Shown here: one piece after another, positions 7,097-15,144 of the stretch
Position numbering within the stretch: position 1 is the first letter of the stretch
Layout: every line of letters starts with the position of its first letter
Origin: Candidatus Bathyarchaeota archaeon
GTDB lineage: Archaea; Thermoproteota; Bathyarchaeia; Bathyarchaeales; Bathycorpusculaceae
Length of the DNA: 47,453 nucleotides
Direction of reading: 5' to 3'
NCBI GenBank assembly: GCA_013388905.1
Contig: JACAEI010000033.1
Location: 1-47,453, forward strand
Translations under genes and position numbers: made by a program
The notes under the pieces: model-generated
Seen by the model: only the letters and a program-made list of their open reading frames with translations
What the model was told of the DNA's origin: nothing
Databases searched by the model: none

Positions 7097-7374
7097 GCAA
7101 ATTGACTACCGGAATGAAACGACGCATCAAACGGAAACTAAGCGGAGAAAATCCCACAATCTGGGTTGGCAAAAATGGCATTTCAGAACAATTGCTAAAA
7201 GAAATCGAGAAACAATTAGAGAAGAATGAGATGGTTAAGGTTAAAATTTTGAAGAGTGCCCTTGGCAAAACAGAAGCAAAACATGTTGCCTTAAGCATAG
7301 CTGGGCAGACCACATCATCTTTGGTGGAAGTTAGAGGACACACTTTCATGCTTTATAAACGTCGCAAAAAGTGA
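7093..7374 (+). CDS. YhbY/CRM-domain RNA-binding protein
   Basis: A 93-residue single-domain protein with the CRM fold signature: KRKLSGENPTIWVGKNGISE, then EIEKQLEKNEMVKVKIL, and the C-terminal GHTFMLYKRRKK, which resembles the G-x-x-F/V-x-L-Y-R motif. Bacterial YhbY binds pre-50S particles, and archaeal members are assumed to bind rRNA. The 4-bp overlap with rnp4 (ATGA-type junction) and a position just before the ribosomal cluster support a role in RNA maturation. Confidence 0.9.
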   Translation: MSKLTTGMKRRIKRKLSGENPTIWVGKNGISEQLLKEIEKQLEKNEMVKVKILKSALGKTEAKHVALSIAGQTTSSLVEVRGHTFMLYKRRKK

Positions 7375-7378
7375 AAGC

Positions 7379-7388
7379 CTTTATATCG
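7379..7388 (+). promoter_or_regulatory. Candidate TATA box of the S19e-FtsY cluster
   Basis: CCTTTATATC, preceded by purines (GAAAG) that could be a BRE, lies about 45-50 bp upstream of the S19e TTG start. It overlaps the end of the YhbY gene only slightly, so the ribosomal cluster probably has its own promoter. Confidence 0.5.
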
Positions 7389-7433
7389 GGCTTCATGATT
7401 TACTGAGGGAAAAGCCAAGAGGAATAAAAAGTC

Positions 7434-7898
7434 TTGACAACACCTTTCGACGTTCCAGCATCCAAATTCATAGAAAAACTAGCCAAATACCTAAAAGAAA
7501 ACGTGGATGCAGTAAACCCGCCAGCATGGGTAAGCATTGCAAAAACAGGAGCTCATGTAGAAAGGCAACCGCAAAATCCAGACTGGTGGTACATTCGCTG
7601 CGCTTCTCTATTGCGAAAAATCTACATTAATGGACCAATGGGCGTCGAAAGACTAAGCGCTAAATACGGCGGAAGAAAAGATTTCGGCGTAAAACCAGAA
7701 CATGCAGTCCGAGGAGGGAGAGCCAATATAAGGAAAGCTTTGCAACAACTGGAAGCTGCTGGTCTAGTTGAAGCATTTAAACCTCGCGGGAGAAAAATAA
7801 CACGTGAAGGCAGGAAGATTCTGCAGGAAATCGCCGAAGACGTTCAAAAAGAATTAGCGAAAATTGTTCACAGCGCGAAATCTTCGAAGGGTGGCTGA
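7434..7898 (+). CDS. rps19e: 30S ribosomal protein S19e
   Basis: A 154-residue protein with the S19e family pattern: the opening [60 protein letters not shown], and the closing winged-helix region [29 protein letters not shown]19e is an archaeal/eukaryal-only small-subunit protein needed for late 30S assembly. The start is TTG at 7434. It heads the classic archaeal cluster S19e-PDCD5-L39e-L31e-aIF6-LX-prefoldin-FtsY; the PDCD5 ATG follows the stop by one base. Confidence 0.95.
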   Translation: MTTPFDVPASKFIEKLAKYLKENVDAVNPPAWVSIAKTGAHVERQPQNPDWWYIRCASLLRKIYINGPMGVERLSAKYGGRKDFGVKPEHAVRGGRANIRKALQQLEAAGLVEAFKPRGRKITREGRKILQEIAEDVQKELAKIVHSAKSSKGG

Positions 7899-7899
7899 A

Positions 7900-8229
7900 A
7901 TGTCAGACGACGAGCTGGAAGAGCTTCGCAAGCGTAAACTTTTGGCTCTACAACAGAAAGTGGCTGAAGAACAGAAACAAGCACAAATGGAGCAGCAGCT
8001 AGAACAGCAAAAACAAGCTTTGCTTAGAAGAATCTTGACTCCTGAAGCACGGCAGCGGTTGACAAATCTGAAGATGGTTAAGCCAGAATTCACTGAACAG
8101 TTAGAGCTACAACTAATTCAACTAGCGCAACAGGGAAAGTTACCAATACCCTTAACAGACGCGCAACTAAAACAAATCCTTATTCAACTACAATCTCAGA
8201 AACGTGAAATAAAAATAAGAAGGAGATAA
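7900..8229 (+). CDS. DNA-binding protein of the PDCD5 (TFAR19) family
   Basis: A 109-residue, Gln/Lys/Arg-rich helical protein. Family signatures are present: [18 protein letters not shown] at the N terminus, then [20 protein letters not shown], and [24 protein letters not shown]. Archaeal PDCD5 homologues bind DNA or act with chaperones; the in vivo role is unsettled. I chose ATG at 7900, one base after the S19e stop, over an in-frame upstream TTG because the upstream residues do not look like the family. An AAGGGTGG stretch before the ATG could serve as the ribosome-binding site. Confidence 0.92.
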   Translation: MSDDELEELRKRKLLALQQKVAEEQKQAQMEQQLEQQKQALLRRILTPEARQRLTNLKMVKPEFTEQLELQLIQLAQQGKLPIPLTDAQLKQILIQLQSQKREIKIRRR

Positions 8230-8231
8230 AT

Positions 8232-8387
8232 ATGGCTCGAAACAAGCCGGCTGCAAAAAAACGGAGATTGGCGAAAGCAGGAAAACAGAAGAAGGCAGTG
8301 CCAACTTGGGTAATTGCAAAAACAGTGGGAAAAGTTAGAGCACATCCAAAAAGACGGCATTGGAGAACTAGAAAAATAAAGGCTTAA
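8232..8387 (+). CDS. rpl39e: 50S ribosomal protein L39e
   Basis: A 51-residue, extremely basic protein opening [19 protein letters not shown] and containing VPTWVIAKT and the hallmark [13 protein letters not shown] end. L39e lines the peptide exit tunnel in archaeal and eukaryal ribosomes. The ATG lies two bases after the PDCD5 stop codon, behind an AGGAG sequence (8221-8225). Its position between PDCD5 and L31e is conserved in archaea. Confidence 0.95.
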   Translation: MARNKPAAKKRRLAKAGKQKKAVPTWVIAKTVGKVRAHPKRRHWRTRKIKA

Positions 8388-8402
8388 GGAGAAGTGTCAC
8401 TA

Positions 8403-8909
8403 ATGGAAGAAGAAAAAAGAGGAGAAGAGCTGAAAGGCGAAGAGGAACAGAAAGAAACAGCTGAAACTGTAGAAGAGGCTGAAGAAACCTCCGAAAAGGA
8501 AGAGAAAACTGCGGAAGAAGCTGCTGAAACTGTAGTAGAAGAAGAGGTAGCAGCGCCAGTTGAGGAAGAAGAGGCTAAACCGTCAGCGCCAGAAGAAAAA
8601 GCCGAAGAAGAGGAGTTTGTTGAAGAGCGTATCTATACGATTCCGTTAAGTAAGGCTTGGATTGTGCCGCCAAAGAAAAGAGCGCCAAAGGCGATTCGAA
8701 TTATTAGGAGTTTTGTCACGAAGCACATGAAGTTGGAAGCACGAAAAGAAGGGGAAGAGGAAGAAACTCCTAAGCGATTGTTTATTAGTAATGAGGTAAA
8801 TGAAAGAGTTTGGAAGCGTGGAATAGAGAAGCCTTGCAGAAATATTAGGATAAGGGCTGCGAGAGATAAAGAGGGCAATGTCACTGTTTATTTGGCTGAA
8901 GGAGACTAA
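8403..8909 (+). CDS. rpl31e: 50S ribosomal protein L31e with long acidic N-terminal extension
   Basis: The C-terminal ~93 residues are ordinary L31e: RIYTIPLSKAWIVPPKKRAPKAI, TKHMKLEA, RLFISNEVNERVWKRGIEKP and KEGNVTVYLAEG. Before this core is a run of about 75 residues made almost wholly of Glu, Lys, Ala, Thr and Val. L31e sits near the exit tunnel, where it helps dock SRP and nascent-chain factors. ATG at 8403 is preferred because AAGGAG at 8386-8391 is about 11 nt upstream; GTG at 8394 is too close to it. The extension is encoded by GAA/GAG-rich DNA and is the odd part of this gene. Confidence 0.92.
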   Translation: MEEEKRGEELKGEEEQKETAETVEEAEETSEKEEKTAEEAAETVVEEEVAAPVEEEEAKPSAPEEKAEEEEFVEERIYTIPLSKAWIVPPKKRAPKAIRIIRSFVTKHMKLEARKEGEEEETPKRLFISNEVNERVWKRGIEKPCRNIRIRAARDKEGNVTVYLAEGD

Positions 8910-8912
8910 TCT

Positions 8913-9620
8913 TTGCCCGTTTATTTGTCTGGTATTATTGGAAGCGCGAGCATAGGTGTGTATTCGCTTGCCACAGATAAAGTTGTCATTGTTCCAAAAG
9001 CAGTCCCGTTCAAGAAGGCTGAAAGACTCGGTGAATGGTTGAAGGTTAAGCTTATCCAAACATCTATAGGCGAATCAGTTCTAATTGGCGCACTTTCATG
9101 TGCAAACTCAAATGGGATTTTGCTCCCACATTTTGTAAATGACAAAGAGCTTGAAACTATAAAATCAAACTTCGAAGGAAATATAACGGTGATGGAGCGA
9201 AAGAAAACCGCCTATGGCAACTTGGTTTTAGCAAACGATTACGGTGCCATAGTTGATGTTCGCTTTCGCACTGCTGAAATTGAGGAGATTTCTGAAAGTT
9301 TGGGCGTCGAGGCAGTGTCTGGCGAAATTGCTGGCTTACCCTATGTTGGATCTTTGGCGGTTGCTACAAATAAGGGAGTTGTGGCGCATCCATTGTTGAG
9401 GGATTCAGAACGGAAACTTTTGGAGGACGTTCTGAAGGTGCCTGTTGACGTGGGTACTGTTAATTGCGGGATACCCTATGTAGGTACGGGTTTGATTGGA
9501 AATCGTTATGCGGCTATTGCGGGATCTATGACCACTGGTCCCGAGATGTTTATAATTGAGAACGCTTTGGACATTGTGAGGGAAGAGGAAACAAATGAAA
9601 GTATTCAGAGTTACAGGTGA
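8913..9620 (+). CDS. eif6: Translation initiation factor aIF6
   Basis: A 235-residue protein with the pentein-type repeats of IF6: GSASIGVYSLATDKVVIVP, ESVLIGALSCANSNGILLP, YGNLVLANDYGAIVD, IAGLPYVGSLAVATNKGVVAHP and VGTGLIGNRYAAIAGS. It binds the 50S subunit and blocks premature joining to 30S. TTG start at 8913, three bases after the L31e stop. The C-terminal coding end overlaps the LX start by 26 bp, indicating tight coupling. Confidence 0.95.
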   Translation: MPVYLSGIIGSASIGVYSLATDKVVIVPKAVPFKKAERLGEWLKVKLIQTSIGESVLIGALSCANSNGILLPHFVNDKELETIKSNFEGNITVMERKKTAYGNLVLANDYGAIVDVRFRTAEIEEISESLGVEAVSGEIAGLPYVGSLAVATNKGVVAHPLLRDSERKLLEDVLKVPVDVGTVNCGIPYVGTGLIGNRYAAIAGSMTTGPEMFIIENALDIVREEETNESIQSYR

Positions 9621-9840
9621 AATTCGAAAACCAAACTTAAAAACTTCATTCAAAAAAGAAATAATCGCTGTCAAGAGCGAACATGCACTTGAGAAAGTTT
9701 ACGCTGAATTGGGAAGCAGACATCGCGTGAAGCGTTTTCACATAAAAATATCCAATGTTGAAGAGGTTCCGCTAGAAGAGATAGAGAACCCATTAATAAG
9801 AAAACTTGTTGTTGGAGAAGAAGAAGTTGGAGAAGAATAA
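9595..9840 (+). CDS. rplX: 50S ribosomal protein L18a (LX)
   Basis: An 81-residue protein opening MKVFRVTGEIRKPNLKTSFKKE and containing HALEKVYAELGSRHRVKRFHIKI, the standard LX/L18a pattern. It is a non-universal archaeal large-subunit protein. It overlaps the end of aIF6 by 26 bp and the likely start of prefoldin alpha by up to 35 bp. Confidence 0.93.
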   Translation: MKVFRVTGEIRKPNLKTSFKKEIIAVKSEHALEKVYAELGSRHRVKRFHIKISNVEEVPLEEIENPLIRKLVVGEEEVGEE

Positions 9841-10276
9841 ACGCGAAGACGAACTACGTAGAATCAACATCGAACTGCGGTTGCTTGAACAGACTGCAGA
9901 GGCAATACAGTCTAGGATTGACATGATAAATGCAGTTATCACAGATTTGACGTATGCTAATATGGCTTTGGAAGGCTTAGAAAAAGAAAAGGAAAATTCG
10001 GAACTTCTGGTGCCGATAGGTGGCAACTCCTTTATTAAAGCCAAACTTGAAAATCCAGACAAGCTAATTGTTGGAATGGGCGCGGGAATTTCAGTTGAAA
10101 AAACCATGCAAGAAGCAAAAGAGATTATTAAAAGACGCTTAGACAACACTGAAAAAACACGCCAGTCGCTTCAGCAGCAACTAGCCCAAGTGGCAGAAAA
10201 AATCAGCGAAGACAGAGAAAGGTTTGAGAGTCTAGTTGCCGAAATGAGAAAGGAGCAACCCTCCCAAAATGTTTGA
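9806..10276 (+). CDS. pfdA: Prefoldin alpha subunit
   Basis: A ~150-residue protein with two long coiled-coil helices (about 1-55 and 100-150) flanking a beta-hairpin core (ELLVPIGGNSFIKAKLENPDKLIVGMGAGISVEKT). The L-V-P-I-G-G-x-S-F-I/V-K motif is diagnostic for prefoldin alpha, which forms the alpha2-beta4 jellyfish chaperone that passes unfolded chains to the thermosome. TTG at 9806 or a later TTG at 9827 could start it; both lie inside the LX gene. Its stop overlaps the FtsY start by 8 bp. Confidence 0.92.
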   Translation: MLLEKKKLEKNKREDELRRINIELRLLEQTAEAIQSRIDMINAVITDLTYANMALEGLEKEKENSELLVPIGGNSFIKAKLENPDKLIVGMGAGISVEKTMQEAKEIIKRRLDNTEKTRQSLQQQLAQVAEKISEDRERFESLVAEMRKEQPSQNV

Positions 10277-11174
10277 GAAACTGAAGTCCGGGCTGAAAGG
10301 ACTTGTTAACAAAGTTACGACAACCGAGCTTAAGGCTGAAAGTCTACGTTCTGTACTATCCGATTTCAAAGTAAGCCTCGTGGAGAATGATGTGGCTTTT
10401 CCTGTGGCGGAGCAGATATGTAATGGTATGGAAAAACGCTTAGATGGGGTTCAAGTCAAGCGTCTTGAAGACCGCAAGAAGATTGTGGAAAAGAGTCTAC
10501 ACGATGTGCTTTTGGAGACTATGCGCACAAACAATAATATTAACTTTTTAGACGCTGTTGAAGAAAAACGCAGAAAGAATGAGCCTTTTGTTATCGTTTT
10601 TGTTGGAATAAACGGCACAGGAAAAACCACTACTATAGCCAAAGTTGCACATTTCTTGAATAAGAAGGGTTATTCGGTGGTTCTTGCTTGTAGCGACACG
10701 TATCGGGCTGGTTCCATTGAACAGTTGGAGGAACACGCTAAACGCCTAGGGCTCCGTATGATTAAACACAAATATGGAGCAGACCCAGCAGCAGTAGCCT
10801 ATGATACGATAAGCCATGCAAAATCTCATGGAATAAACGTTGTTTTAATAGATACAGCTGGAAGAATGCAGACAAACAAGAACCTAATGAACGAATTGGC
10901 AAAGATTAAGCGCATTGTAAATCCAGACTTGACATTGCTAACTGTAGATTCACTTACAGGAAATGATGCCGTCATGCAAGCAGAGGAATTTCACAAAAGC
11001 GTTGGTATAGACGCTACAATATTGACTAAAGTGGATGCGGACGTGAAAGGTGGTTCAGCCCTAAGTGTAACTTATGTAACGCAAAAGCCTATTCTATTCA
11101 TTGGAACTGGTCAGACCTACGACGATTTAGAAGAGTTTAACCCAGAAAATTTTGTGCAAATGATACTGAAATAG
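10269..11174 (+). CDS. ftsY: SRP receptor FtsY
   Basis: A 301-residue GTPase of the SRP family. The N domain (1-95) is followed by the G domain with G1 GINGTGKTTT, DTYRAGSIEQLEEHAKRLG (I-box region), G3 DTAGRMQ, G4 TKVDADVKGG and the closing GTGQTYDDLEEFNPENFV. The GTGQ-x-Y-D-D-L end and the GGSALS segment are typical of FtsY rather than Ffh, and no M domain is present. It docks ribosome-SRP complexes at the membrane. It is the last gene of the S19e cluster. Confidence 0.95.
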   Translation: MFEKLKSGLKGLVNKVTTTELKAESLRSVLSDFKVSLVENDVAFPVAEQICNGMEKRLDGVQVKRLEDRKKIVEKSLHDVLLETMRTNNNINFLDAVEEKRRKNEPFVIVFVGINGTGKTTTIAKVAHFLNKKGYSVVLACSDTYRAGSIEQLEEHAKRLGLRMIKHKYGADPAAVAYDTISHAKSHGINVVLIDTAGRMQTNKNLMNELAKIKRIVNPDLTLLTVDSLTGNDAVMQAEEFHKSVGIDATILTKVDADVKGGSALSVTYVTQKPILFIGTGQTYDDLEEFNPENFVQMILK

Positions 11175-11176
11175 TC

Positions 11177-12091
11177 TTAGTATTTTCCAAGAAGTTTCAG
11201 TAGTATTGCTTCTGCTGAGTAAAGCCTGTTCTCGCTTTGCTCATAAATTATTGATTTTGGGCTTTCGATTGCATCTGCGCTTATTTCGTAGCCTCTGTGA
11301 ATTGGCATGTCATGCATAATGTATGCATTGCTTCCCTTCATTAATTCCTTATTGATTTGGTAGGGCATCATAAGCTTGACTCGCTTTTCCTTCTCTGCAG
11401 CATATTTTGGGTCTAGAAAGAATTCCATGTCAACCCAAGTATCCGTATAAACGAAATCTGCGTCCTTCACTGCCCTCTTAACATCCAACGTAGTTTCGTA
11501 TAAACCAGTCTTCTTGGCATCTTTCAACAATTCCTCATCTCTTGACGGCTCATTAAATATCGGGGTTACAGTGGTTATTTTGACGCCTATTTTTGTGCAT
11601 CCTTCAATAAGCGAATTGCAAACATTGTTATGTGCGCCTATGTAAACCAGCTTTATGCCTTTCAAGTTGCCCCTTTTCTCTTTCACTGTTATCAAATCTG
11701 CTATCGCTTGGCTTGGATGATATTTCTCGTCACATCCATTAATTACTGGAACATGCGAAGACGCGGCCATAGCTTGCAAATCAGAATTTTTTAATAACCG
11801 CGCCATTATGCAATCAACATTCCGAGATAAATACTGAACTTCATCGCGAATATCCGCTAACGCAAAGTTTGTGGTTCTCCAATCGATATATAATGCATGA
11901 CCGCCAAGTTGGGTCATAGCCACCTCAAAAGAAACCCTAGTCCGCGTCGAAGTCTTCTGGAAAATCATAGCCAAAGACTTGCCGTCCAAAGCAGTTTGAT
12001 ATTTCGTTAAATTGTGCTTAACTTCAATACCTTTGTCAATAATTTCCATGAGTTGTTGACCAGACAATTCCCTAAAGTTGAGTAAATGCAT
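11177..12091 (-). CDS. Ornithine carbamoyltransferase-like enzyme with altered substrate loops
   Basis: A 304-residue transcarbamylase. The carbamoyl-phosphate motif FQKTSTRTR (Ser48-Arg52) is intact, and H125-P-S-Q aligns with the family's HPxQ. Two substrate loops differ from ordinary OTC: the SMG-loop position reads TDTWVDMEFF (Asp221-Met-Glu223) instead of D-x-W-x-S-M-G, and the H-C-L-P motif reads M-H260-D-M-P263. The amino-group acceptor may therefore be ornithine or another amine. Nearby genes give no arginine-pathway context. ATG at 12091, about 40 bp downstream of a TATA-like site; divergent from dtdA. Confidence 0.75.
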   Translation of the reverse strand: MHLLNFRELSGQQLMEIIDKGIEVKHNLTKYQTALDGKSLAMIFQKTSTRTRVSFEVAMTQLGGHALYIDWRTTNFALADIRDEVQYLSRNVDCIMARLLKNSDLQAMAASSHVPVINGCDEKYHPSQAIADLITVKEKRGNLKGIKLVYIGAHNNVCNSLIEGCTKIGVKITTVTPIFNEPSRDEELLKDAKKTGLYETTLDVKRAVKDADFVYTDTWVDMEFFLDPKYAAEKEKRVKLMMPYQINKELMKGSNAYIMHDMPIHRGYEISADAIESPKSIIYEQSENRLYSAEAILLKLLGKY

Positions 12092-12127
12092 GTTTCCACC
12101 CTCTTTCAGACCAAACCAGCAAAGAGA

Positions 12128-12141
12128 GTTATAAAACTTTT
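12128..12141 (-). promoter_or_regulatory. Candidate promoter of the carbamoyltransferase gene
   Basis: Minus strand AAAAGTTTTATAAC lies about 40 bp upstream of the ATG at 12091, as expected for an archaeal TATA box. Confidence 0.45.
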
Positions 12142-12227
12142 CTAAGGATAATTATGTTTAAAGGCAACTGCACTAAAGTGTAACAGTTATTACTTCTGTC
12201 AAGTTAATTAAAAAGCAGGCTACACCC

Positions 12228-13052
12228 ATGATTTTACTAGTCGCATCAAATAAGGATGTTGCAAGCCACAACATTGCAAAACAGATTTTAAGCCATTATC
12301 AATTTGAAAAACAACAAGAAACTTTCCAAGAAAACCCTATATACGAAGCAGCTCTCGATGACAAAATAACGAAACTTGTAACTTTAAAAGATGAATCTGT
12401 GCATGCACAAACGATAGCAGATTCCTTCACAAATTTAGAGCTTATCATCTTCATTTCAAGGCACAGTAGCATAAGCGGCACTCCAACATTATCAGTTCAT
12501 ACTCCAGGTAATCTGGACGAAGCGAAATTGGGCGGACTTCCAAGAACAGTTTCCATTTCACCAGCCAATGCCATGAGAGACGCTTTGAAAGCTATGATAC
12601 GCCTTAAGTCAAAGATGCAACTCAACTATGAGGTTTCTTATGAATGCACCCATCATGGGCCTTCATTAAACGTGCCCACAATGTTCGCTGAGCTGGGAAG
12701 CTCGCCTAAACAATGGAATGATTTGAAAGCCGCTGAAGTGGTAGCCCACGCAGCAATAGAAACTATTTTAAAGCTTGGCAAATCTCAAGCCAAAACTGTT
12801 CTTGGTATAGGCGGACCACACTACAATGAGAAGTTCACTCGTCTAGCATTGAAAAACGAAACAGCATTTGGGCATATAATCCCAAAATACGCTATTCCGC
12901 ATGTTGATTTAGAAATTCTAAGACAATGCATAAAGAAAACTTTGGAAAAAGTAGAATCCATAGTTTTGGATTGGAAAGGAATAAAAGGAGAAGATAAACC
13001 AAAACTTGTTGAGATGCTTACGGAGACAAATCTTCCTGTCCAAAAAATTTAA
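12228..13052 (+). CDS. dtdA: D-aminoacyl-tRNA deacylase DtdA (GEK1 type)
   Basis: A 274-residue protein with the archaeal/plant DtdA signatures: an N-terminal ILLVASNKDVASHNIA, FISRHSS, LSVHTPGN, then YECTHHGPSLNVPTMFAELGSS and GIGGPHYNEKFTRLAL. The His-His-Gly-Pro and GGPHY segments form the zinc site. The enzyme hydrolyses D-amino acids mis-charged on tRNA, a quality-control step. ATG at 12228 with an A/T-rich element only about 20-25 bp upstream, so the mRNA may be leaderless. Confidence 0.93.
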   Translation: MILLVASNKDVASHNIAKQILSHYQFEKQQETFQENPIYEAALDDKITKLVTLKDESVHAQTIADSFTNLELIIFISRHSSISGTPTLSVHTPGNLDEAKLGGLPRTVSISPANAMRDALKAMIRLKSKMQLNYEVSYECTHHGPSLNVPTMFAELGSSPKQWNDLKAAEVVAHAAIETILKLGKSQAKTVLGIGGPHYNEKFTRLALKNETAFGHIIPKYAIPHVDLEILRQCIKKTLEKVESIVLDWKGIKGEDKPKLVEMLTETNLPVQKI

Positions 13053-13215
13053 CATTGAAAATCTAAAACAAGATTTCCATTCTTTAATGCCGATTCGCAA
13101 AATATGATGGGCTCCAAAGAGCAGGCTTAATGCAGTTGCACGCACACGCATAAACACAGAAAAGTTAATAGAAGTGTTCCAAACTATCTATTAAAACCAA
13201 ACCGCATGTAGCAAC

Positions 13216-13224
13216 ATTTATATC
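13216..13224 (+). promoter_or_regulatory. Candidate TATA box of the secE-spt5-ribosomal operon
   Basis: ATTTATATC lies 31-39 bp upstream of the secE ATG. It is the best archaeal promoter candidate in the 200-bp gap after dtdA, which otherwise holds nothing I can identify. Confidence 0.5.
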
Positions 13225-13254
13225 ATGTTAAACTAACGAGTGTGCCGATGAACC

Positions 13255-13428
13255 ATGGGTTTACGCTCTTTCCTTTCCCAAGCTGTAAGAACACTAAGAC
13301 TCGCAGTAAAACCTGGAACAAGCGAGCTCTGGCTATCAATAAAAATATGTTTACTAGGCATAGGCGCCATCGGCATAATAGGATTCATCATTAAACTGCT
13401 ATCCTCTGTTATGCAAGGCAGAGTCTAG
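13255..13428 (+). CDS. secE: Protein translocase subunit SecE (Sec61 gamma)
   Basis: A 57-residue protein opening MGLRSFLSQAVRTLRLAVKP, an amphipathic helix with the conserved K-P before the single membrane span (LSIKICLLGIGAIGIIGFIIKLLSSV). This is the archaeal SecE/Sec61-gamma pattern, a clamp around the SecY channel. The gene is too short for ordinary ORF lists. Its place 12 bp before spt5 and then L11-L1-L10-P1 is the conserved archaeal order. Confidence 0.92.
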   Translation: MGLRSFLSQAVRTLRLAVKPGTSELWLSIKICLLGIGAIGIIGFIIKLLSSVMQGRV

Positions 13429-13440
13429 AAGGATGAAACT

Positions 13441-13926
13441 TTGGAGAAAACCGACGAACCCGCAACAAAAATTTTCGCCGTTAAAACTACAACAGGACAA
13501 GAGAAAAACGTAGCTAAACTAGTTGCCGCAAAAATCGAGATGAACCACATACCAATAAAAGCAATTCTTGTACCTGAAACCTTGAAAGGATACGTTTTCA
13601 TAGAATCTCAAGGACCACATTTCGTAGAGGAAGCCATCACAGGAGTAAGACATGTACGCTCTAGAGTTCCAGGCGTTGTAAGCTTTTCCGAAATCGAAAG
13701 GTACATTGTCAAAAAACCTGTAATAGAAGAATTAAACGAAAACGACATAGTGGAAGTGACAGGTGGCCCATTCAAAGGCATGCGTGCAAAAATCACACGT
13801 ATCGATAAAAGCAAGGCAGAAGTCACTTTAGAGTTGCTGGAAGCAACCTTCACCTTGCCAATAACAGTCCATTCAGACTACATAAAATTGGTCGAAAAAG
13901 CAAAAACAGAAAGTGAGGAAAAATAA
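13441..13926 (+). CDS. spt5: Transcription elongation factor Spt5 (archaeal NusG)
   Basis: A 161-residue protein. The NGN domain (about 8-95) reads KIFAVKTTTGQEKNVAKLVAAKI... LKGYVFIESQGPHFVEEAITGVRHVRSRVPGVV, followed by a KOW domain (about 100-155) with NDIVEVTGGPFKGMRAKITRID. It binds the RNA polymerase clamp with Spt4 and couples transcription to translation. The start is TTG at 13441; the ATG at 13434 is in another frame. An AAGGATG sequence precedes it. The stop overlaps the L11 start by one base (TAATG). Confidence 0.94.
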   Translation: MEKTDEPATKIFAVKTTTGQEKNVAKLVAAKIEMNHIPIKAILVPETLKGYVFIESQGPHFVEEAITGVRHVRSRVPGVVSFSEIERYIVKKPVIEELNENDIVEVTGGPFKGMRAKITRIDKSKAEVTLELLEATFTLPITVHSDYIKLVEKAKTESEEK

Positions 13927-14420
13927 TGGCGGACAAAAAAATAGTAGAATTACTCGTAAGTGGAGGGCAAGCGAACGCTGGACCACCATTAGGTCCTGCT
14001 CTGGGTCCTTTAGGCGTAAATGTAATGTTGATTGTGAACAAAATAAACGAGCTTACGAAGGATTATGCTGGGATGAAGGTTCCAGTGAAAGTTGCTGTCG
14101 ACCCAGAAACAAAAGCATTTGATGTTAGCATTGGAACACCAACAGCATCTGCCCTAATCGTCAGTGAATTAAAAATTGAGAAAGGCTCTGGAACACCGAA
14201 TACGGCAAAAGTTGGAAATCTTACCATGGAACAAATCATACGTGTAGCAAAGATTAAACGTCATGAGCTTCTTGGAAAAAGCCTCAAAGAAGCCGTAAAA
14301 GAGATTCTTGGAAGTTGTGTTAGCATGGGCGTTACAGTCGAAGAAAAAGATCCCCGCGAAGTACAGAAGCAAATTGACGAAGGCAAGTATGACGAAATAC
14401 TCAGCAAGAGCGAAACCTAA
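13926..14420 (+). CDS. rpl11: 50S ribosomal protein L11
   Basis: A 164-residue protein with the L11 signatures VSGGQANAGPPLGPALGPLGVNV and, in the C-terminal RNA-binding domain, GTPNTAKVGNLTMEQIIRVAKIKRHELLGKSLKEAVKEILGSC. It forms the base of the GTPase-associated centre together with the L10-P1 stalk encoded downstream. Start is the ATG within the TAATG junction with spt5. Confidence 0.96.
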   Translation: MADKKIVELLVSGGQANAGPPLGPALGPLGVNVMLIVNKINELTKDYAGMKVPVKVAVDPETKAFDVSIGTPTASALIVSELKIEKGSGTPNTAKVGNLTMEQIIRVAKIKRHELLGKSLKEAVKEILGSCVSMGVTVEEKDPREVQKQIDEGKYDEILSKSET

Positions 14421-14427
14421 GAGAATA

Positions 14428-14437
14428 TTTTTATAAC
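14428..14437 (+). promoter_or_regulatory. Candidate internal promoter before L1
   Basis: TTTTTATAAC lies 38-47 bp upstream of the L1 ATG in the 54-bp L11-L1 gap. It could give separate transcription of L1-L10-P1, or be a chance A/T run. Confidence 0.4.
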
Positions 14438-14474
14438 CGCATTCCATTCCCCTATTGGCACGAGGTCTCCAAAA

Positions 14475-15125
14475 ATGCCCTTAGACCAGAAAACAATCCT
14501 CGACGCAGTTAAAGAAGCAAAAGAAAAATCTGAAAAAAGAAACTTTACCCAATCAGTAGAGCTAGTTCTAAACCTAAAAGACATCGACATGAAATCGGCT
14601 GAAGGCAAACTTCAAGAAATCATAGAATTACCACATTCGCCACCTAAACAAAACAAAATATGCGTCATTGCCTCTGGAGAATTGGCCTTGAAGGCGAGAA
14701 GGGCAAATGCGGACCTTGTCATAGAAAGAACTGAGCTCGAAGGATATGCTGGCAAAAAGCGTGATTTACGTAAAATTGCTAACAGCTACGACTTATTTAT
14801 AGCTGAAGCTCCTTTAATGCCACTGGTAGGCAAAGTTTTAGGTCCTGTTTTAGGACCTCGAGGTAAAATGCCCATTCCTGTTCCGCCAACAGTTGATATA
14901 GCGAGTTTGATAGAGAAACATCGGAAAACAGTAGTTGTTAGAATGCGAGCGCAACCAATTCTGCAATGTCGCGTAGGCTCGGACAACATGAAAGAGGAAG
15001 AGCTAACAGAAAATATACAAACAGTTTTAAGGGTTATAGAAGGAAAATTGAAGAGAGGAATTAAAAACATTAAAGTTGTCTACATAAAAACTTCTATGGG
15101 TAAACCCGTAAGCATCAGACCGTAG
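14475..15125 (+). CDS. rpl1: 50S ribosomal protein L1
   Basis: A 216-residue protein with typical archaeal L1 motifs: RNFTQSVELVLNLKDIDMK, the central LGPRGKMPIPVPP (variant of the L1 G-P-R-G-x-M-P signature), RVGSDNMKEEELTENIQTV and the C-terminal GIKNIKVVYIKTSMGKPV. It binds the L1 stalk of 23S rRNA and often represses its own mRNA in archaea. It is preceded by GAGGTCTCC at 14461-14470 (sequence GAGGT as the possible ribosome-binding site). Confidence 0.95.
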   Translation: MPLDQKTILDAVKEAKEKSEKRNFTQSVELVLNLKDIDMKSAEGKLQEIIELPHSPPKQNKICVIASGELALKARRANADLVIERTELEGYAGKKRDLRKIANSYDLFIAEAPLMPLVGKVLGPVLGPRGKMPIPVPPTVDIASLIEKHRKTVVVRMRAQPILQCRVGSDNMKEEELTENIQTVLRVIEGKLKRGIKNIKVVYIKTSMGKPVSIRP

Positions 15126-15144
15126 GAACGAGGAAGGAAAGCCA

